From assembly GCA_964454675.1 (NCBI GenBank), contig CAYVUB010000032.1, positions 1 through 30,310 on the forward strand: 30,310 nt of DNA. The letters are read 5' to 3'. The position numbers and the translations under genes were made by a program. Positions 7,989 through 15,537 of the stretch are shown here, one piece after another (the first letter of the stretch is position 1; every line of letters starts with the position of its first letter). The stretch is from CAYVUB01 sp964454675. GTDB taxonomy: Bacteria > Bacteroidota > Bacteroidia > Flavobacteriales > Flavobacteriaceae. The notes under the pieces were generated by a model that saw only the letters and a list, made by a program, of their open reading frames with translations, made no database searches and was not told the DNA's origin.

Positions 7989-8052
7989 GTTATTGGTTAA
8001 TCGTTATTGGTTACGACTGAAAACTGTGACTGCTCCCAATTAGCTATCGGGA
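7989..8052. repeat. Intergenic repeat cluster between DUF2911 gene and queE
   Basis: GTTATTGGTTA occurs twice in tandem (7989-7999 and 8003-8013). It is followed by ACTGAAAACTGTGACTG (8017-8033), related to the CAGTCGCAG repeat family seen near 13.3, 13.8 and 16.1 kb. Next comes a near-palindrome TCCCAATTAGCTATCGGGA (8034-8052). These are non-coding dispersed repeats. Confidence 0.45.
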
Positions 8053-8085
8053 TATTAACTATTACACCATTAACAACCCAACAAC

Positions 8086-8715
8086 TTAAGGTATATTCAA
8101 ATACTTATGGGTTTGCAACGACACTTTCCATTTTGGGTTTGCCATCACATAATCCACAATAAGCGGAATGACTTTGTCGCGTTTGCTCCATTCCGGCTGT
8201 AAATATAAAATGCAGTTTTTGCTCACTTTGGCAGCTTGCTCTTCGGCAAATTTAAAATCGTCTTTATTGTAAACGATTATTTTAAGTTCGTGGGCAGCTT
8301 CATAAACCTCGGCGGTTGGCAGTTTCATTTTTTTGGGCGACAGGCAAATCCAATCCCAAATACCGGTTAACGGGTATGCGCCAGAGGTTTCTATATGTAC
8401 TTTTAAACCTTTGGCTTTTAATTGTGTTGTCAACGGCGTCATATCCCAGGTAAGTGGTTCGCCACCGGTAATTACAATGGTATCGCTATGCTTTGCAGCG
8501 TTGTCAACTATTTTTGATATGTCTGTAGGCGGATGCAAATCGGCATTCCAGCTTTCTTTCACATCACACCAGTGACAACCCACATCACAACCACCAACGC
8601 GAATAAAATATGCTGCCGTTCCTTTATGGAAACCTTCGCCCTGAATGGTGTAAAATTCTTCCATCAAGGGTAACATTTCGCCTTTATCAACCAATTCTTT
8701 AATTGCTGTATTCAT
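8086..8715 (-). CDS. queE: 7-carboxy-7-deazaguanine synthase QueE
   Basis: QueE is the radical SAM enzyme that converts 6-carboxy-tetrahydropterin to 7-carboxy-7-deazaguanine in the queuosine pathway. I use the ATG at 8715 (209 residues); a TTG three codons upstream is possible but overlaps a promoter-like box. Key features, numbered from the ATG, are FYTIQGEG near residue 21, the cluster motif CDVGCHWC with Cys43, Cys47 and Cys50 (a CX3CX2C spacing), and the SAM-binding TGGEPL. The short LSPKK and LQPEW stretches are typical of this Bacteroidota group. No other queuosine gene is adjacent. The start is probably leaderless or nearly so. Confidence 0.93.
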   Translation of the reverse strand: MNTAIKELVDKGEMLPLMEEFYTIQGEGFHKGTAAYFIRVGGCDVGCHWCDVKESWNADLHPPTDISKIVDNAAKHSDTIVITGGEPLTWDMTPLTTQLKAKGLKVHIETSGAYPLTGIWDWICLSPKKMKLPTAEVYEAAHELKIIVYNKDDFKFAEEQAAKVSKNCILYLQPEWSKRDKVIPLIVDYVMANPKWKVSLQTHKYLNIP

Positions 8716-8721
8716 AGCCTG

Positions 8722-8729
8722 CAAAGATA
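8722..8729 (-). promoter_or_regulatory. -7 box at the queE start
   Basis: The minus strand reads TATCTTTG, an exact TAnnTTTG match, ending 6 bases before the ATG at 8715. Transcription from it would begin at or beside the start codon, giving a leaderless mRNA. It also argues against the alternative TTG start. A -33 TTG at the right spacing is not visible. Confidence 0.45.
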
Positions 8730-8861
8730 GGAAACAGTATTCAGTTTACAGTTTTTCACATCCAAAAAAGAGAACAAGCGGCAATACATTACCGCAATTG
8801 TTGAAAACATTTTAAGAGGGATTGATTCAAGATTAGTATTTTTATCGAAATTTTAGTTTTA

Positions 8862-10403
8862 ATGAGTAAAAAAGAAACTTTTTACAAGCATATTGTTGAA
8901 GGAAACACCTGCAAAGGCGACTTTATAACCTTTGGTTCTGCAATGCTGGATGGCGAAACAATAACCAATGCTTTTGTAAATATTCCGCTTAAAACCATTA
9001 ACCGCCACGGACTCATAGCCGGTGCAACCGGTACAGGAAAAACCAAAACCCTGCAGGTTTTTGCCGAGCATTTATCAGATAAAGGAATTCCTGTTTTATT
9101 GATGGACATCAAAGGAGATTTAAGCGGATTGGCTCAACCGGGAACAACAAATGATTTTATTAAAAACCGGCATACTATGATTGGCTTGCCATTTGAAGCA
9201 AAAGGTTTTCCTGTGGAAATTTTCACTTTATCAGAACAAAACGGCGTCAGGCTTAGGGCTACAGTGAGCGAATTTGGCCCGGTGCTGTTATCCCGCATTT
9301 TAGATGTATCAGAAACACAATCGGGCATCATTTCTGTGGTTTTCAAATATTGTGACGATCACAAATTACCTTTGCTGGATTTAAAAGATTTCAAAAAAAT
9401 ATTGCAATACGCCACCCAAGAAGGCAAAGAAGAATTTGAAGCCGATTACGGCAGAATTTCCACCGCATCAACAGGTGCTATTTTAAGAAAAGTTGTAGAA
9501 CTCGAACAGCAAGGTGCCGATTTGTTTTTTGGAGAAACCTCATTTGACACAGACGATTTATTAAGAGTTGATAACAACGGTAAAGGTTATATCAACATCA
9601 TACGGCTCACAGACATACAAGACAGACCAAAACTGTTCTCAACATTTATGCTGAGTTTGCTGGCAGAAATCTACTCCACATTTCCCGAGCAAGGTGACAG
9701 CGACCGCCCCGAACTGGTCATTTTTATTGATGAAGCCCACTTGATTTTTAATGAAGCATCAAAAACATTACTCAATCAAATAGAAAGCATCATCAAATTG
9801 ATACGAAGTAAAGGCGTAGGCATTTATTTTGTAACCCAAAACCCAACCGATGTACCTCAGGCCGTTTTAGGTCAGTTAGGATTAAAAGTTCAGCACGCTT
9901 TGAGAACCTTTACCGCCAATGACAGAAAAGCCATAAAACTCACGGCGCAAAATTATCCCGATTCGGACTATTACAATACCGAAAAAGTGCTGACATCATT
10001 AGGTACGGGCGAAGCGCTTATCACGGCATTAAACGAAAAAGGCATCCCAACACCGCTGGCAGCCGTTATGATGCGTGCACCTATGAGCCGAATGGATATT
10101 TTAACCGATGTTGAACTTTTGGAGTTACTGACAAAATCAAGATTGGCAAAAAAATACAACGAAGTTGTTGACCGCAAAAGTGCTTATGAAATGCTCAATG
10201 AAAAAATTGAAGCAGCGCAAACTGCAAAAGCCAATGAAAAAGCACAAAAAGAACAGGAAGACCTCAAAAAAGCTCAATCTAAACAACGTACAAAAACAAC
10301 TACGCGACGAAGTACTGCTATGAATCCCGTAGTAAAAGTATTGACAAGTGCAACGTTTATCAGAAGTGTGTTTGGGATTATTTCAAGAACAATGAAAAAG
10401 TAA
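8862..10403 (+). CDS. HerA-like helicase / DUF853 ATPase (YjgR type)
   Basis: A 513-residue P-loop ATPase of the HerA/FtsK superfamily, DUF853 branch. The Walker A motif is GATGTGKT (54-61), followed by MDIKGDLSG near 81-89. Walker B is LVIFIDEAH (285-293) with Asp290 and Glu291. The conserved YFVTQNPTDVP (322-332) gives the sensor glutamine. The C-terminal part has a charged coiled-coil-like stretch (about 430-490, rich in Lys, Glu, Gln, Ala) and a basic tail. DUF853 proteins are widespread and poorly characterised; DNA translocation is inferred from the fold. It is a single gene on the plus strand, ending in a long hairpin shared with a possible small convergent ORF. No NurA-like partner is present. 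Confidence 0.88.
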   Translation: MSKKETFYKHIVEGNTCKGDFITFGSAMLDGETITNAFVNIPLKTINRHGLIAGATGTGKTKTLQVFAEHLSDKGIPVLLMDIKGDLSGLAQPGTTNDFIKNRHTMIGLPFEAKGFPVEIFTLSEQNGVRLRATVSEFGPVLLSRILDVSETQSGIISVVFKYCDDHKLPLLDLKDFKKILQYATQEGKEEFEADYGRISTASTGAILRKVVELEQQGADLFFGETSFDTDDLLRVDNNGKGYINIIRLTDIQDRPKLFSTFMLSLLAEIYSTFPEQGDSDRPELVIFIDEAHLIFNEASKTLLNQIESIIKLIRSKGVGIYFVTQNPTDVPQAVLGQLGLKVQHALRTFTANDRKAIKLTAQNYPDSDYYNTEKVLTSLGTGEALITALNEKGIPTPLAAVMMRAPMSRMDILTDVELLELLTKSRLAKKYNEVVDRKSAYEMLNEKIEAAQTAKANEKAQKEQEDLKKAQSKQRTKTTTRRSTAMNPVVKVLTSATFIRSVFGIISRTMKK

Positions 10404-10424
10404 AAAGACATTTTCTATTAAATT

Positions 10425-10500
10425 AAAACCATTAAGACATTAAGTAACATTAAGAATTGCTTAATAAAAACCTTAACAACCTTAACTTCTTAATGGTTTT
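10425..10500 (+). terminator. Long imperfect palindrome acting as terminator
   Basis: AAAACCATTAAG (10425-10436) pairs perfectly with CTTAATGGTTTT (10489-10500), and the plus strand continues with three more T residues. The interior repeats ATTAAG and CTTAA-type units several times, including ATTAAGAATTGCTTAAT, so the stem can extend inward imperfectly. It follows the DUF853 stop by 21 bases. Confidence 0.6.
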
Positions 10501-10637
10501 TTTGATAATTTTATTATACCCAAAATAAGTTTTTCTACGGTTATCACAATAAACCAAAGCCAACAAACACCAATGATTTTAAAAATAAATAGTATCAAAA
10601 ATTCGCCAAATGTTATACCTGCATTTTCTATGAACAT
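10482..10637 (-). CDS. Possible small membrane protein (51 aa)
   Basis: A short minus-strand frame from ATG 10637 to TAA 10482 encodes 51 residues. A hydrophobic segment covers residues 13-34 (FLILFIF, IIGVCWLWFIVI), preceded by an acidic residue and followed by a Lys-rich tail (KLSKKP). This is the layout of a single-pass membrane microprotein. It would converge on the DUF853 gene, and its stop codon lies within the shared palindrome. Against it are the absence of a clear promoter, the 18-base gap to the divergent hydrolase gene and an unrecognised family. It could be a chance hydrophobic frame in AT-rich DNA. Confidence 0.35.
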   Translation of the reverse strand: MFIENAGITFGEFLILFIFKIIGVCWLWFIVITVEKLILGIIKLSKKPLRS

Positions 10638-10655
10638 AGTAAACCGAGAAGACAG

Positions 10656-11483
10656 ATGAAAAACATTTTAGTCAAAACAGTCGGATTATATTACAACTTG
10701 CTGAGTTATGTGTCAAAATCGTTTGCCACAAACAGAGCTTTATACCTTTTTACAAAACCGAGAAAAGGCAAAATCACAGAAATACAATCCGATTTTTTAC
10801 ATACGGCATTTCAGGACGAACTGATGTTTGAAAACCACCCGGTAATGGTTTACCGCTGGCTCGGCAAAGGCAAAACCATCCTATTGGCTCACGGATGGGA
10901 AAGTAATGCCGCACGATGGAAACCGCTTATTTTACGGCTTAAAGGCAAAAATCACAACATCATTGCTTTGGATGCGCCCGCACACGGAAACTCGGGAAGT
11001 AAAACATTTAACGCCATTTTATATTCTGAATTTATCAATGTGGTAGCCGGAAGGTTTAACCCCGATATTGTCATAGGACATTCGGTAGGCGGTATGGCGA
11101 CTGTGTTTTTTCAGCATAAATACCAGTTTAAAAGTATCCAAAAGATTATTCTTCTCGGTGCGCCATCAGAATTTACCGATGTCGTAAAACGCTATACCGA
11201 TATGCTTGGCTATAACCAACGCATTACCTCAACACTTGAAACCACCATTATTGAACGTTTTGGCAATCATCCGCAGGAATTTTCTACCGCAAAATATATT
11301 GAAAGTATAGATGTACAAGGCTTGATTATTCATGATGAACACGATAAAATCATTCCTTATGATGATGCGTTATTGATAAAAAACAACTTTAAAAACAGTA
11401 AACTTATCACCACCAAAGGCTTGGGACATTCTTTAAATGACCAGAGCGTTATGGAACATATTCATGAGTTTATTGAGCTGTGA
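10656..11483 (+). CDS. Alpha/beta hydrolase
   Basis: A 275-residue cytoplasmic alpha/beta-hydrolase-fold protein. The oxyanion-hole motif is HGWES (79-83). The nucleophile elbow is GHSVGG with Ser143, the catalytic acid is Asp230 in HDEHDKIIP, and the base is His258 in GLGHSL, so the triad is complete. DAPAHGNS (106-113) is the usual loop after strand 5. The N-terminal 50 residues are not part of the core and could be a helical lead-in. The substrate cannot be read from the sequence; esterase or lipase-like activity is the family expectation. The ATG at 10656 follows a GAAGACAG sequence. It is not obviously in an operon, although rluF follows 164 bases later on the same strand. Confidence 0.88.
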   Translation: MKNILVKTVGLYYNLLSYVSKSFATNRALYLFTKPRKGKITEIQSDFLHTAFQDELMFENHPVMVYRWLGKGKTILLAHGWESNAARWKPLILRLKGKNHNIIALDAPAHGNSGSKTFNAILYSEFINVVAGRFNPDIVIGHSVGGMATVFFQHKYQFKSIQKIILLGAPSEFTDVVKRYTDMLGYNQRITSTLETTIIERFGNHPQEFSTAKYIESIDVQGLIIHDEHDKIIPYDDALLIKNNFKNSKLITTKGLGHSLNDQSVMEHIHEFIEL

Positions 11484-11620
11484 GTTGTTAAGTCGTAAGT
11501 TGTTGAATTGTTGAAATGAATTACCTCAATGCAAGCATACGAGATATCAAATTCCAAAAAAGGAAAAACGATGCAAGTATAAACGATTTTCGGCTTAACG
11601 ACACACAACTTAACGATATA
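11484..11620. repeat. TTAAG/CTTAA intergenic repeats upstream of rluF
   Basis: The gap contains TTGTTAAGTCGTAAGTTGTT near the left end and CTTAACGACACACAACTTAA near the right end, which are loose inverted copies. It also has two similar segments, ATGCAAGCATACGAGA and ATGCAAGTATAAACGA. It is non-coding. Similar TTAAG-rich sequence makes up the palindrome at 10425-10500. Confidence 0.35.
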
Positions 11621-11647
11621 CAATAATTTTGAATTTTTAAACTGCAA

Positions 11648-12388
11648 ATGGAAGAACTTAAACGCATCAATAAATACCTTAGTGAAACAGGCTATTGCTC
11701 ACGCCGTGAAGCCGATAAGCTCATTGAAGCCGGACGTGTGACCATCAACGGAAACATTCCGGAAATGGGCACCAAAGTAGCACCAACCGATGTGGTTGCT
11801 GTTGACGGAAAACCGGTTGCCGATACCAAAGAATCGTTTGTGTATCTTGCTTTTAACAAACCTATTGGCATTGTCTGCACCACCGATACACGTGTTGAAA
11901 AAGATAATATCATCGATTTTATCAACTACCCCAAGCGTATTTTTCCTATCGGGCGACTCGACAAACCCAGCGAAGGTTTGATTTTATTGACCGATGATGG
12001 CGACATCGTCAACAAAATATTAAGAGCCAGCAACAATCACGAGAAAGAATATATTGTTACGGTTGACAAACCCATTTCACAAGTGTTTGTCGAACGAATG
12101 AGTAATGGCGTCCCTATTTTGGACAGAATTACCAAAAAATGTACCGTTGAAAAGTTGGGCACGTATGAGTTTAGAATTATTTTGACACAAGGATTAAACC
12201 GGCAAATACGCCGTATGTGCGAGTATTTGAATTATGAAGTGCAAACTCTAAAGCGTGTCAGAATTATGAATATCAAACTCGATATGCCTTTAGGAACCTA
12301 TCGTGAATTGACCCCAAGCGAACTTTCAGAATTAAACAAACTTATTGAAGGGTCTTCAAAATCATATAATCCGAAAACAAAGAGATAA
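11648..12388 (+). CDS. rluF: 23S rRNA pseudouridine synthase, RluF type
   Basis: A 246-residue RsuA/RluB/E/F-family pseudouridine synthase. An N-terminal S4 RNA-binding domain (about 7-53: INKYLSETGYCSRREADKLI, then GRVTING) precedes the catalytic domain with GRLDKPSEGL and the catalytic Asp105. KEYIVTVDKPI, GVPILDRITKKC and GLNRQIRRMCEYLNYEV follow E. coli RluF closely, so U2604 of 23S rRNA (and possibly tRNA-Tyr) is the likely target. It lacks the long basic C-terminal tail of the E. coli enzyme. It converges with folD; the 40-base gap holds a member of the CAGTCGCAG repeat family rather than a recognisable terminator. Confidence 0.92.
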   Translation: MEELKRINKYLSETGYCSRREADKLIEAGRVTINGNIPEMGTKVAPTDVVAVDGKPVADTKESFVYLAFNKPIGIVCTTDTRVEKDNIIDFINYPKRIFPIGRLDKPSEGLILLTDDGDIVNKILRASNNHEKEYIVTVDKPISQVFVERMSNGVPILDRITKKCTVEKLGTYEFRIILTQGLNRQIRRMCEYLNYEVQTLKRVRIMNIKLDMPLGTYRELTPSELSELNKLIEGSSKSYNPKTKR

Positions 12389-12392
12389 GGTT

Positions 12393-12416
12393 TACTGTCG
12401 CAGTATTCAGTTTTGA
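12393..12416. repeat. Degenerate CAGTCGCAG-family repeat
   Basis: TACTGTCGCAGTATTCAGTT lies between the convergent rluF and folD genes and resembles the repeats at 13321, 13817 and 16060. Confidence 0.4.
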
Positions 12417-12428
12417 CGCTGCAATATT

Positions 12429-13313
12429 CTATAAACTCAACATTTGACGTTCTCTTGCCAATAAGGTGTTTTTAAGCAACATTGCAATCGTCATAGGACC
12501 GACACCACCCGGAACCGGCGTAATGTAACTCGCTTTTTTGCTGACGTTTTCAAAATCGACATCGCCGGTAATGTAGTAGCCTTTTTCGGTAGTTTCATCA
12601 ACAACCCGGGTAATACCAACATCGATAATCACGACATCGTCTTTTACCATTTCGGCTTTAAGAAAATTAGGAACACCAAGTGCCGTGATGATAATATCTG
12701 CCTGAGAGGTAATTTGCGTAATGTTTTTGGTATGGCTGTGTGTCAAAGTTACGGTCGAATTTCCCGGAAACCCTTTACGACCCATCAAAATACTCATCGG
12801 GCGGCCTACAATATGGCTACGTCCTATGACAACGGTATGTTTTCCTTGTGTTTCTACTCCGTAGCGTTCAAGAAGTTCCAGAATTCCAAACGGCGTTGCA
12901 GGAATAAAGGTGGTCATGTCCAATGCCATTTTCCCGAAGTTTGCCGGATGGAATCCATCCACATCTTTATCGGGGTTGACGGCAAGCAATACTTTTTGTG
13001 TGTCTATTTGTCTTGGCAGCGGCAACTGGATGATAAAACCGTCAATATCGGGGTTTTCATTCAATTCCTGAATTTTATCTAACAACTCTACTTCGCTGGT
13101 GGTGTTTGACATACGTATCATGGTAGAGTCAAAACCCACACGCTCGCAGGCTTTTACTTTACTGGCAACATAGGTTAAGCTGGCACCGTCGTTCCCGACA
13201 ATTACCGCAGCCAAATGTGGCACTTTTTCGCCTTTGGCTTTCATTTTTTTAACCTCTTCAGCAATTTCATTTTTAATGTCGTTGCTTATTTTTTTTCCGT
13301 CGAGAATTGTCAT
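12429..13313 (-). CDS. folD: Bifunctional methylenetetrahydrofolate dehydrogenase/cyclohydrolase
   Basis: FolD oxidises 5,10-methylene-THF to methenyl-THF and hydrolyses it to 10-formyl-THF in cytoplasmic one-carbon metabolism. The 294-residue protein is full length. Visible residues include Tyr48 and Lys52 in YVASK (catalytic pair), Gln96 in IIQLPLP, DKDVDGFHP (115-123), PATPFGILELL, the NADP loop GRSHIVGRP (164-172) and the C-terminal TPVPGGVGPMTIA. The ATG at 13313 has a 29-bp repeat beginning only 8 bases upstream. Any original promoter is therefore displaced or supplied by the repeat unit or the S23 gene transcript, which runs in the same direction. Confidence 0.96.
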   Translation of the reverse strand: MTILDGKKISNDIKNEIAEEVKKMKAKGEKVPHLAAVIVGNDGASLTYVASKVKACERVGFDSTMIRMSNTTSEVELLDKIQELNENPDIDGFIIQLPLPRQIDTQKVLLAVNPDKDVDGFHPANFGKMALDMTTFIPATPFGILELLERYGVETQGKHTVVIGRSHIVGRPMSILMGRKGFPGNSTVTLTHSHTKNITQITSQADIIITALGVPNFLKAEMVKDDVVIIDVGITRVVDETTEKGYYITGDVDFENVSKKASYITPVPGGVGPMTIAMLLKNTLLARERQMLSL

Positions 13314-13320
13314 ATTTATT

Positions 13321-13349
13321 AGTTTTCAGTCGCAGTCGCAGTTTACAGT
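13321..13349. repeat. 29-bp CAGTCGCAG-family repeat, left copy
   Basis: This sequence begins AGTTTTCAGTCGCAGTCGCA and is identical over 29 bases to 16060-16088. Its inverted copy, with one mismatch, is at 13817-13845. It sits directly upstream of folD. The left and right copies bracket the S23-type gene. Confidence 0.8.
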
Positions 13350-13401
13350 TTCTTATCTTTATCTATAATTACAAATCTTAGTTTTCAGCTCGATTGTGAA
13401 A

Positions 13402-13773
13402 TTAATCGGGATGAACTCCGAATTTGTCAGGGTTATTTATCATATAATTAATCAATTTTCCAACTTCAAGAGATTTAGAGTTTAAATTCTGAAAAATGGA
13501 ATCGTCTATATAGTTACAGGCTAAAGCAAATTCCAGCCAAGTATAAGTTTCTGAGTTTTCAGCATCAGCATCTGTAAGTTTACTCACAAAATGTTTTGGA
13601 TACAATCGTTTTCTATAAGCTTCAGAAATATTGGCAGTTACTGAACGAGAACTTCTTCTTACCTGGTCAGTTAATGAATAGGTTTCCTCTTTTAGAAAAC
13701 CCTTAGAAATTTCAAAAATATCCATAGCTAAATCAAATGATTTCTGATACGCTAATAATTTTTTGAAATCCAT
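13402..13773 (-). CDS. Four-helix-bundle protein (S23 / 23S rRNA intervening-sequence family)
   Basis: A 123-residue all-alpha protein of the TIGR02436/S23 family. Signatures are MDFKKLLAYQKSFDLAMDIF (1-20), YSLTDQVRRSS and SVTANISEAYRKR (about 32-56), and the DADAENSETYTWLEFALA stretch (68-85). These proteins were first seen encoded in 23S rRNA intervening sequences and are related to the Avd accessory protein of diversity-generating retroelements. Stand-alone copies have no proven function; nucleic-acid binding is inferred. Here the gene lies between ffh and folD, enclosed by inverted 29-bp repeats, and has no reverse transcriptase or variable repeat nearby. It looks like an inserted unit. 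Confidence 0.9.
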   Translation of the reverse strand: MDFKKLLAYQKSFDLAMDIFEISKGFLKEETYSLTDQVRRSSRSVTANISEAYRKRLYPKHFVSKLTDADAENSETYTWLEFALACNYIDDSIFQNLNSKSLEVGKLINYMINNPDKFGVHPD

Positions 13774-13816
13774 AATTATTTAAAATTTATTGTATTAATG
13801 TAAACATATAAAAACA

Positions 13817-13845
13817 ACTGAAAACTGCGACTGCGACTGAAAACT
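13817..13845. repeat. 29-bp CAGTCGCAG-family repeat, right copy (inverted)
   Basis: It begins ACTGAAAACTGCGACTGCGA and is the reverse complement of the copy at 13321-13349 with one mismatch. Its end lies one base from the ffh stop codon (13847-13849). Together the two copies give a unit of about 525 bp. Confidence 0.8.
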
Positions 13846-13846
13846 T

Positions 13847-15175
13847 TTAACGCATCCCTTTCATCGCTTGCATCATCGCTTTGCCTTTGCCACCTTGCAT
13901 CATTTTCATCATTTTGCTCATTTGGTCAAATTGCTTCAACAATTGATTCACTTGTTGCACCGAAGTACCAGAACCTTTGCCAATACGTTGCTTTCTGCTT
14001 GAGTTTATAATAGCCGGATTGCTTCTTTCTGTTGGTGTCATTGAGTGAATTATGGCCTCAATACCTTTAAAAGCATCGTCATCAATATCAACATCTTTCA
14101 TCATTTTGCCAGCACCGGGAATCATTCCAATGAGGTCTTTCATATTTCCCATTTTCTTGATTTGCTGTATCTGATTTAAAAAATCATCAAAGCCAAACTG
14201 ATTTTTGGCAATTTTCTTTTGAAGTTTTCGCGCTTCTTCTTCGTCAAATTGTTCCTGAGCACGTTCTACAAGCGATACAACGTCACCCATACCCAAAATA
14301 CGGTCGGCCATACGTGACGGATAAAACACATCAATCGCTTCCATTTTTTCACCCGTACCAATAAACTTGATAGGCTTATTGACCACAGATTTAATAGAAA
14401 TAGCGGCACCACCGCGCGTATCGCCATCTAATTTGGTAAGGATTACACCATCAAAATTCAACACATCATTGAAGGCTTTTGCTGTATTCACAGCATCCTG
14501 ACCTGTCATAGCATCGACTACAAACAAGGTTTCCTGTGGCTGAATGGCTTTATGGATGTTTGATATTTCGGTCATCATCGCTTCATCAACAGCCAGACGA
14601 CCAGCGGTATCTATAATTACAACATTATACCCATTTGCTTTGGCGTGTGCAATACCGGCCTGTGCAATAGCTACTGGATTTGTGTTGCCTTTATCGCTGT
14701 AAACCTCAATTCCAATTTGACCACCAACTACGTGCAGTTGGTCGATAGCCGCCGGACGATACACATCACAGGCAACTAATAAAGGTTTTTTTGATTTTTT
14801 ATTTTTGAGATAATTTGCCAGCTTACCGGAAAATGTGGTTTTACCCGAACCCTGTAATCCCGACATCAAAATCACACTTGGATTACCCGACAGGTTTACG
14901 CCTTCAGCATCGCCGCCCATTAGTTGGGTTAATTCGTCCTTAACGATTTTAACCATTAATTGTCCCGGCTGTAAGGTGGTTAAAACGTTTTGACCAAGGG
15001 CTTTTTCTTTTACGGTAGTTGTAAAATCTTTGGCTATTTTAAAATTGACATCGGCATCAAGCAAAGCTCTGCGAACTTCTTTCAAAGTTTCAGCTACGTT
15101 GACTTCTGTGATACTTCCGTGTCCTTTTAAGACGTGTAAGGCTTTATCTAATTTTTCACTTAAATTATTGAACAT
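13847..15175 (-). CDS. ffh: Signal recognition particle protein Ffh
   Basis: Ffh is the SRP GTPase that binds 4.5S RNA and signal sequences and docks with FtsY for co-translational membrane targeting. The 442-residue protein is complete. It has an N domain (about 1-90), G1 GLQGSGKTT (106-114), the insertion-box region DVYRPAA (137-143), G3 DTAGR (189-193), G4 TKLD (247-250) and the closing GTGEK. The methionine-rich M domain (about 300-442) ends in a cluster of MMKMMQGGKGKAMMQ-type residues that form the signal-binding groove. A minus-strand TAAATTTG (15201-15208) is a possible -7 box about 26 bases upstream of the ATG. Confidence 0.97.
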   Translation of the reverse strand: MFNNLSEKLDKALHVLKGHGSITEVNVAETLKEVRRALLDADVNFKIAKDFTTTVKEKALGQNVLTTLQPGQLMVKIVKDELTQLMGGDAEGVNLSGNPSVILMSGLQGSGKTTFSGKLANYLKNKKSKKPLLVACDVYRPAAIDQLHVVGGQIGIEVYSDKGNTNPVAIAQAGIAHAKANGYNVVIIDTAGRLAVDEAMMTEISNIHKAIQPQETLFVVDAMTGQDAVNTAKAFNDVLNFDGVILTKLDGDTRGGAAISIKSVVNKPIKFIGTGEKMEAIDVFYPSRMADRILGMGDVVSLVERAQEQFDEEEARKLQKKIAKNQFGFDDFLNQIQQIKKMGNMKDLIGMIPGAGKMMKDVDIDDDAFKGIEAIIHSMTPTERSNPAIINSSRKQRIGKGSGTSVQQVNQLLKQFDQMSKMMKMMQGGKGKAMMQAMKGMR

Positions 15176-15200
15176 AATTCTTCTTCATTTTTGAGAATGG

Positions 15201-15208
15201 CAAATTTA
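15201..15208 (-). promoter_or_regulatory. Putative ffh -7 box
   Basis: The minus strand reads TAAATTTG, matching TAnnTTTG, about 26 bases before the ffh ATG. The nearest upstream TTG is 26 bases away, too far for the usual -33 spacing. Confidence 0.4.
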
Positions 15209-15261
15209 AGGATTTGCTGTCTATTAATAAAGCTCAAGAATATAAAATAATGCATAAAACA

Positions 15262-15290
15262 AAAGAGTTGCCAACAACAAGCAACTCTTT
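15262..15290. terminator. Hairpin in the ffh upstream region
   Basis: AAAGAGTTGC (15262-15271) and GCAACTCTTT (15281-15290) form a perfect 10-bp stem with a 9-base loop. The minus-strand flank is T-rich (TTTTGTTTTA), the plus-strand flank is not. No gene ends nearby on either strand, so what it terminates is unclear. Confidence 0.45.
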
Positions 15291-15537
15291 CATCAACTTA
15301 AACTAAAAACTAATCTAAAAGCAACTATAACATCTTGTGGTTAAGTTAACTTCATTTTTCTTCTATAAACTGCTGAATTATTTAACTATTTTTCAAATCC
15401 GGTATCGTCAAAACAATTTTTTATCATCGTAATAAGCGATATTTTTCAAAATACCGTTTACATATTTAAATTAAACAGATAAACAGAAAAAACTCCTACC
15501 TTAGGGGCAAATTTTGTGACACTGCTACAGTATATTC

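Larger units (their letters stand above)
15176..15537. other. ffh / sigma factor divergent intergenic region
   Basis: No coding sequence is visible in these 362 bases. The region contains the ffh -7 box, a hairpin (15262-15290), a perfect 10-base palindrome AAGTTAACTT (15343-15352) and, near 15500-15520, TTAGGGG followed by an A/T-rich stretch upstream of the sigma gene. The latter could be part of its promoter. Confidence 0.55.

Noticed and set aside
13402..13773. Diversity-generating retroelement accessory gene (avd)
   Set aside because: The protein is related to Avd, but there is no reverse transcriptase, template repeat or variable repeat in the window.
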